From positions 31,940,966 to 32,004,965 of the forward strand of contig OX345636.1 in assembly GCA_947044365.1 (NCBI GenBank): 64,000 nucleotides of DNA, in the 5' to 3' direction. A program made the position numbers and the translations under genes. This document shows positions 59,501-64,000 of the stretch, piece by piece. Origin of the DNA: Petrosia ficiformis. Its lineage: Eukaryota; Porifera; Demospongiae; Haplosclerida; Petrosiidae. A model generated the notes under the pieces. That model saw only the letters and a program-made list of their open reading frames with translations, was not told where the DNA came from and made no database searches. Within the stretch, counting starts at the first letter, position 1. Each line of letters begins with the position of its first letter.

Positions 59501-62500
59501 CCAATAGGAGTAAACTAGGACCCAATAGGAGTCCAATAGGAGTCCAATAGGAGTCCAGTAGGAGTCCACTAGGACCCATTATGAGTCCACTAGAACCCAC
59601 AAGGTGTCCACAGGGACCCATAAGAGTCCAGTAGGACACATTAGTATTCCACTAGAACCCAATAAGAGTCCAGTAGGATCCAATAGTTGTCCAATAGGAG
59701 TCCAGTAGGACCCATTAGGAGACCCGATAGGAGTCAGCTAGGAACCATTAGGAGTCCATTAGAACCCAATAGGAGTCCACTAGGACCCAATAGGTGTCCA
59801 CAAGGACTCATTAGGAGTCCACTAGGACCCAACAGGTGTCCACAAGGACTCATTAGGAGTCCACTAGGATAAATTAGGATTCCACTATGACGCAATAGGA
59901 GTCTACTTCGACCCAATAGGAGTCCAAGAGGACCCAACATGAGTCTTGTAAGACCCAATAAGCATCCAGTAGAACACAATAGGAGTTCAATAGGAGTCCA
60001 ATAGGAGTCCAATATGACCCAACATGTGTCCATTGGGACCCATTAGGAGTCCACAAGGACGCAACAGGAGTCAAATAGGTGTCCACTAGGACCCAATAGG
60101 AGTCCAATAGGACCCAAAATGTGTCCATTGGCACCAATTAGGAGTCCACAAGGACTCCAACAGGAGTCCAATATGAGTCCACTATGACCAATAAGGAGTC
60201 CCCTAGGACCGATTAGGACTCCATTAGAACGCAATACGAGTCTAGTAGGACCCAATAGGAGTCCAATAGGGGTCCACTAGGACCTAATAGGAGTCCACTA
60301 GGAAAATTTAGGATTCCACTAGGACGCAATAGGAGTCTACTTGGAGTCCAAAAGGACCCAACAGGAGTTCAATAGGAGTCCACTAGGACCAAATAGGAGT
60401 CCACTAGGACCCAATATGAGTCCAATTGGAGTCCAAAAGGACCCAACAGGAGTCCAATAGGAGTCCACTACGACACAATAGGAATCCACTAAGACCAATT
60501 AGGACTCCACTATAAAGCAATAGGAGTCTACTTGGACCCAATAGGAGTCCAATAGGAGTCCACTAGGTCCTACTAGGAGTCCATTAGGACCCAATAGGAG
60601 TCCAGTAAGAGTCCACTAGGACTCTTTAGGAGTCCACTAGGACCCAATAGGAGTCTCGTAGGACCAATTATGAGTCCACTAGGAACCAATAGGAGTCAAA
60701 TAGGAATACACTAGGACCCATTAGGCGTCCATTAGAACCCAAAAGGCATTCGATAGGACACAATAGTAGCCACTAGGATCCATTAGGAGACCAATTGGAT
60801 GCAAAAGGAGTCGTATAAGACCCATTAGGCGTCCACTACGACCCAAATACAGTCCAATAGGAATCCATTAGGACCCAATAGAAGTCCACTAGAAACCAAT
60901 AGCAGTCCTCTAGGACCAAGTAGGATTCCACTAGGATCCAAAGGGAGTCCACTAGGACCCAAATACAGTCCAATAGGAATCCATTAGGACCCAATAGAAG
61001 TCCACTAGAAACCAATAGCAGTCCTCTAGGACCAAGTAGGATTCCACTGGGATCCAAAGGGAGTCCACTAGGACACAATACAATTCCAATAGGAGTCCAC
61101 TAGGACCTACTAGGAGTCCATTATGACCCAATAGGAGCCCAATAGGATTCCACTAGGACCCTTTAGGAGTCCACTAGGACCCTATAGGAGTCTTCTAGGA
61201 CAAATTATGAGTCCACTAGGAACAAATACGAGTCCTGTAGGACCCAATAGGAATCCAATAGAAGTCCACTAGGACCAATAACGAGTCCAGTAGGACCCAT
61301 TACCATTCCACTAGAACCCAAGAGGAGTCCAGTAGGACACAATAGGAGTCCAATAAGAGTCCAACAGGACCCAACAGGAGTCCAGTAGGACACCTAAGGA
61401 GTACAATAGGACCCAATAGAAGTCCATTAGGACTCATTAGAAGTCAAATAAGACGCAAAAGGAGTCGAATTGGATTCAACTAGGACACTTTAGGATTCCT
61501 CTAGGACCCAATAGGTGTCCACAATGACCCATAAGGAGTCAGCTAGGACCCATTAATAGTCCACTATAACCCAATACGAGTCCACAATTACCGTTCAATA
61601 GGACCCATAAAGAGTCCACTAAGACAATTTAGGAGTCCACAAGGACCCAAGAGGAGTCCACTAGAACACATTGAGTCCAATAGGAGTCCACTAGGACCCT
61701 TTAGGAGTCCACTAGGACCCGATAGGTATCCACAAGGACTCATAAAGAGTCCACTAGGACCCATTAGGAATCCACTAGGACCCATTAGGAGTCCACTAGG
61801 ACCCAATCGGAGTCCAATACAACCCAATATGAGTCCACTAATACCCATTAGGAATCCACTAGGACCCATTAGGAGTCCACTAGGACCCAAGAGGAGTCCA
61901 CTAGGACCCATTATGAGTCCAATCAGGGTCCACTAGGACCCATTAGGATTCCAATAGAACCCAAAAGTTGTCTACTAGGAACCAATAGCAGTCATCTATG
62001 ACCCAAGAGGAGTCCAACATGAGTCCACTAGGACCCAACAGGAGTCCACTAAGAGTCCACTAGGACCCTTTACGAGTCCACTACGACCCAAGAGGAGTCC
62101 CCTGGGACCAAAAATGAGTCCCCTAGGACCCATTAGGGGTCAACTAGGACCCACTAGGAGTCCACTAGGACCCAGTCGGAGTCCAATAGGACCCGTTAGG
62201 AGTCCAATAGGACCTGATATGTGTATATTGGGAGACATTAGGAGTACACAAATGGAGTCAAATAGGAGTCCAGTAGGACCCAACAGGAGTCCATTGGGAC
62301 CTAATAGGAGTCCACTAAAACCCTTTAGAAGTCTACAAGGACAAAAAAGGAGACCATTAGGAGTCCACTAGGACCCAATAGGAGTCCACTAGGAGAAATT
62401 AGGATTCCACTAAAACTCAATAGGAGTCTATTTGGACCCAATAGAACTTCAATAGGAGTCCACTAGGACCCATTAGGAGTCCACTAGGACCCTATAGGAG

Positions 62501-63213
62501 TCTTCTAGGACAAATTATGAGTCCACTAGGAACAAATACGAGTCCTCTAGGACCCAATAGTAATCCAATAGAAGTCCACTAGGACCAATAACGAGTCCAA
62601 TAGGACCCATTAACATTCCACTAGAACCCAATAGGAGTCCAGTAGAACACAATAGGAGTCAAATAAGAGTCCAATAGGACCCAACAGGAGTCCAATAGGA
62701 CACCTAAGGAGTACAATAGGACCCAATAGAAGTCCACTAGGACTCATTAGGAGTCAAATAAGACGCAAAAGGTGTCGAATTGGATTCAACTAGGACACTT
62801 TAGGATTCCTCTAGGACGCAATAGGTGTCCACAATAACCCATAAAAAGTCAGCAAGGACCCATTAATAGTCCACTATAACCCAATACGAGTCCACCATTA
62901 CCGTGCAATAGGACCCATAAAGAGTCCACTAGGACCATTTAGGATTCCACAAGGACCCAAGAGGAGTCCACCAGGACGCATTATGAGTCCAAAAGGAGTC
63001 CACTAGGACCCTTTAGGAGTCCACTAGGACCCGATATGTATCCACAAGGACCCATAAGGAGTCCACTAGGACCAATTAGGATTCCAATAGAACCCAAGAG
63101 GCGTCCAGTAGAACACAATAGGAGTCCAATAGGAGTCCTGTAGGACCATATAGGAGTCCACTAGGAACCAATATGAGTCCACTAATACCCATTAGGAGTC
63201 CATAAGGACCAAA
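50567..63213. repeat. 21-bp satellite array, 12.6 kb
   Basis: Same unit as 24,587-35,132. Mosaic homology to that array: about 50,578-55,000 matches 26,404-31,200 in order, 61,904-63,213 matches 31,204-32,410, and 59,789-60,160 matches 24,591-24,930. Internal higher-order repeats: 338-bp period, three copies (58,564; 58,902; 59,240), and a 116-bp duplication (60,841; 60,957). Peptide frames are repeat-derived and not called. Confidence 0.95.
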
Positions 63214-64000
63214 TATTAGTTCTAGTACTCAATCTTTAGTTAAGTATTACTTGTAGTACTCAATACAGAAAAGTGTTTAGTTCAGTATTGGTTCTAATAC
63301 TCAATCTTTAGTTTAGTATTAGTTCTCGTACCCAATACAGAAAAGTGTTCAGTATAGTATTGGTTCCAATGCTCAATCTTTAGTTTAGTATTAGTTCTAG
63401 TACCCAATACAGAAAAGTGTTTAGTTTAGTATTGGTTCTAATACTCAATCTTTAGTTCACTATAAGTTCCAGTACTTATAGAAAGGTGTTTAGTTTAGTA
63501 TTGCTTCTAATACTCAATCTTTAGTTTAGTATTAGTTCTAGTACCCAATACAGAAAAGTGTTTAGTTTAGTATTAGTTCTAGTACTAATAGAAAAGTGTT
63601 TAGTTTAGTATTGATTCTAATACTCAATCTTTAGTTTAGTATTAGTTCTAGTACTCATTACAGAAAAGTGTTTAGTTTAGTAGTGGATCTAATACTCAAT
63701 CTTTAGTTTAGTATTAGTTCTAGTACTCATTACAGAAAAGTGTTTAGTTTAGTATTAGTTCTAGTACTCAACCTTTAGTTAAGTATCACTTCTAGTACTC
63801 AATACAGAAAAGTCTTTAGTTTAGTATTAGTTCTAGTACTTAAAGAAAAGTGTTCAGTATAGTATTGGTTCCAATGCTCAATCTTTAGTTCAGTATTAGT
63901 TCCAGTACTTATAGAAAGGTGTTCAGTTTAGTATTGGTTCTAATACTCAATCTTTAGTTTAGTATTAGTTCTAGTACTCATTACAGAAAAGTGTTTAGTT
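63214..64000. repeat. 72-bp satellite array (runs off right edge)
   Basis: Begins directly against the 21-bp satellite with no spacer (GGACCAAA|TATTAGTTC). Same 72-bp unit as in the UFC1 introns, with some units lacking the first half. Shows the 72-bp satellite also exists outside the UFC1 cassette, unless a further cassette lies beyond the window. Confidence 0.95.

Overview
The window looks like a repeat-dominated stretch of an animal nuclear genome. Coding sequence is AT-rich and split into short exons with GT/AG introns, there are hAT-type miniature transposons with 8-bp target duplications, and most of the DNA is satellite. The one gene family recognised with confidence is UFC1, the Ufm1-conjugating (E2-like) enzyme, on the minus strand. 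An invertebrate is likely and a sponge possible, but the sequence alone does not fix the taxon.

Layout: 1-852 is the end of a 21-bp satellite array. 853-16,423 (block I) holds a short spacer, a 562-bp hAT-type MITE, a UFC1 fragment whose intron carries 29-bp and 72-bp satellites (2,130-7,250), a 2.6-kb complex insertion (7,831-10,429), a 100-bp-unit array (to about 12,310), a second copy of the MITE module, and about 3 kb of low-copy DNA. 16,394-20,430 is the only non-duplicated low-copy stretch and holds a possible plus-strand gene of small phase-1 exons, with two MITEs in or beside it. 20,839-23,567 is a second, shorter UFC1 fragment. 23,589-24,586 is a 693-bp tandem duplication. 24,587-35,132 is 21-bp satellite. 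35,133-50,566 (block II) is a near-identical second copy of block I without the 2.6-kb insertion and with a larger 72-bp array. 50,567-63,213 is 21-bp satellite again, and 63,214-64,000 is 72-bp satellite.

All three UFC1 copies are broken. None has the last exon, which in this family carries the catalytic cysteine. Copies A and C share a 1-base frameshift near the start codon and a 7-base deletion in exon 4; copy B is cut in exon 1 at a perfect inverted repeat. They read as a duplicated pseudogene cassette whose intron 2 hosts the satellites, flanked by oppositely oriented 29-bp arrays in a foldback-like arrangement.

The 16-kb duplication and the mosaic homology inside the 21-bp arrays could be genuine segmental duplication or two haplotypes joined by the assembler; the sequence cannot separate these. 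Apart from the UFC1 remnants, protein-coding calls are low confidence. The many short reading frames in the 21-bp arrays (repeated Leu-Leu-Gly-Pro-Ser-Gly peptides) follow from a 21-nt period and are not treated as genes.
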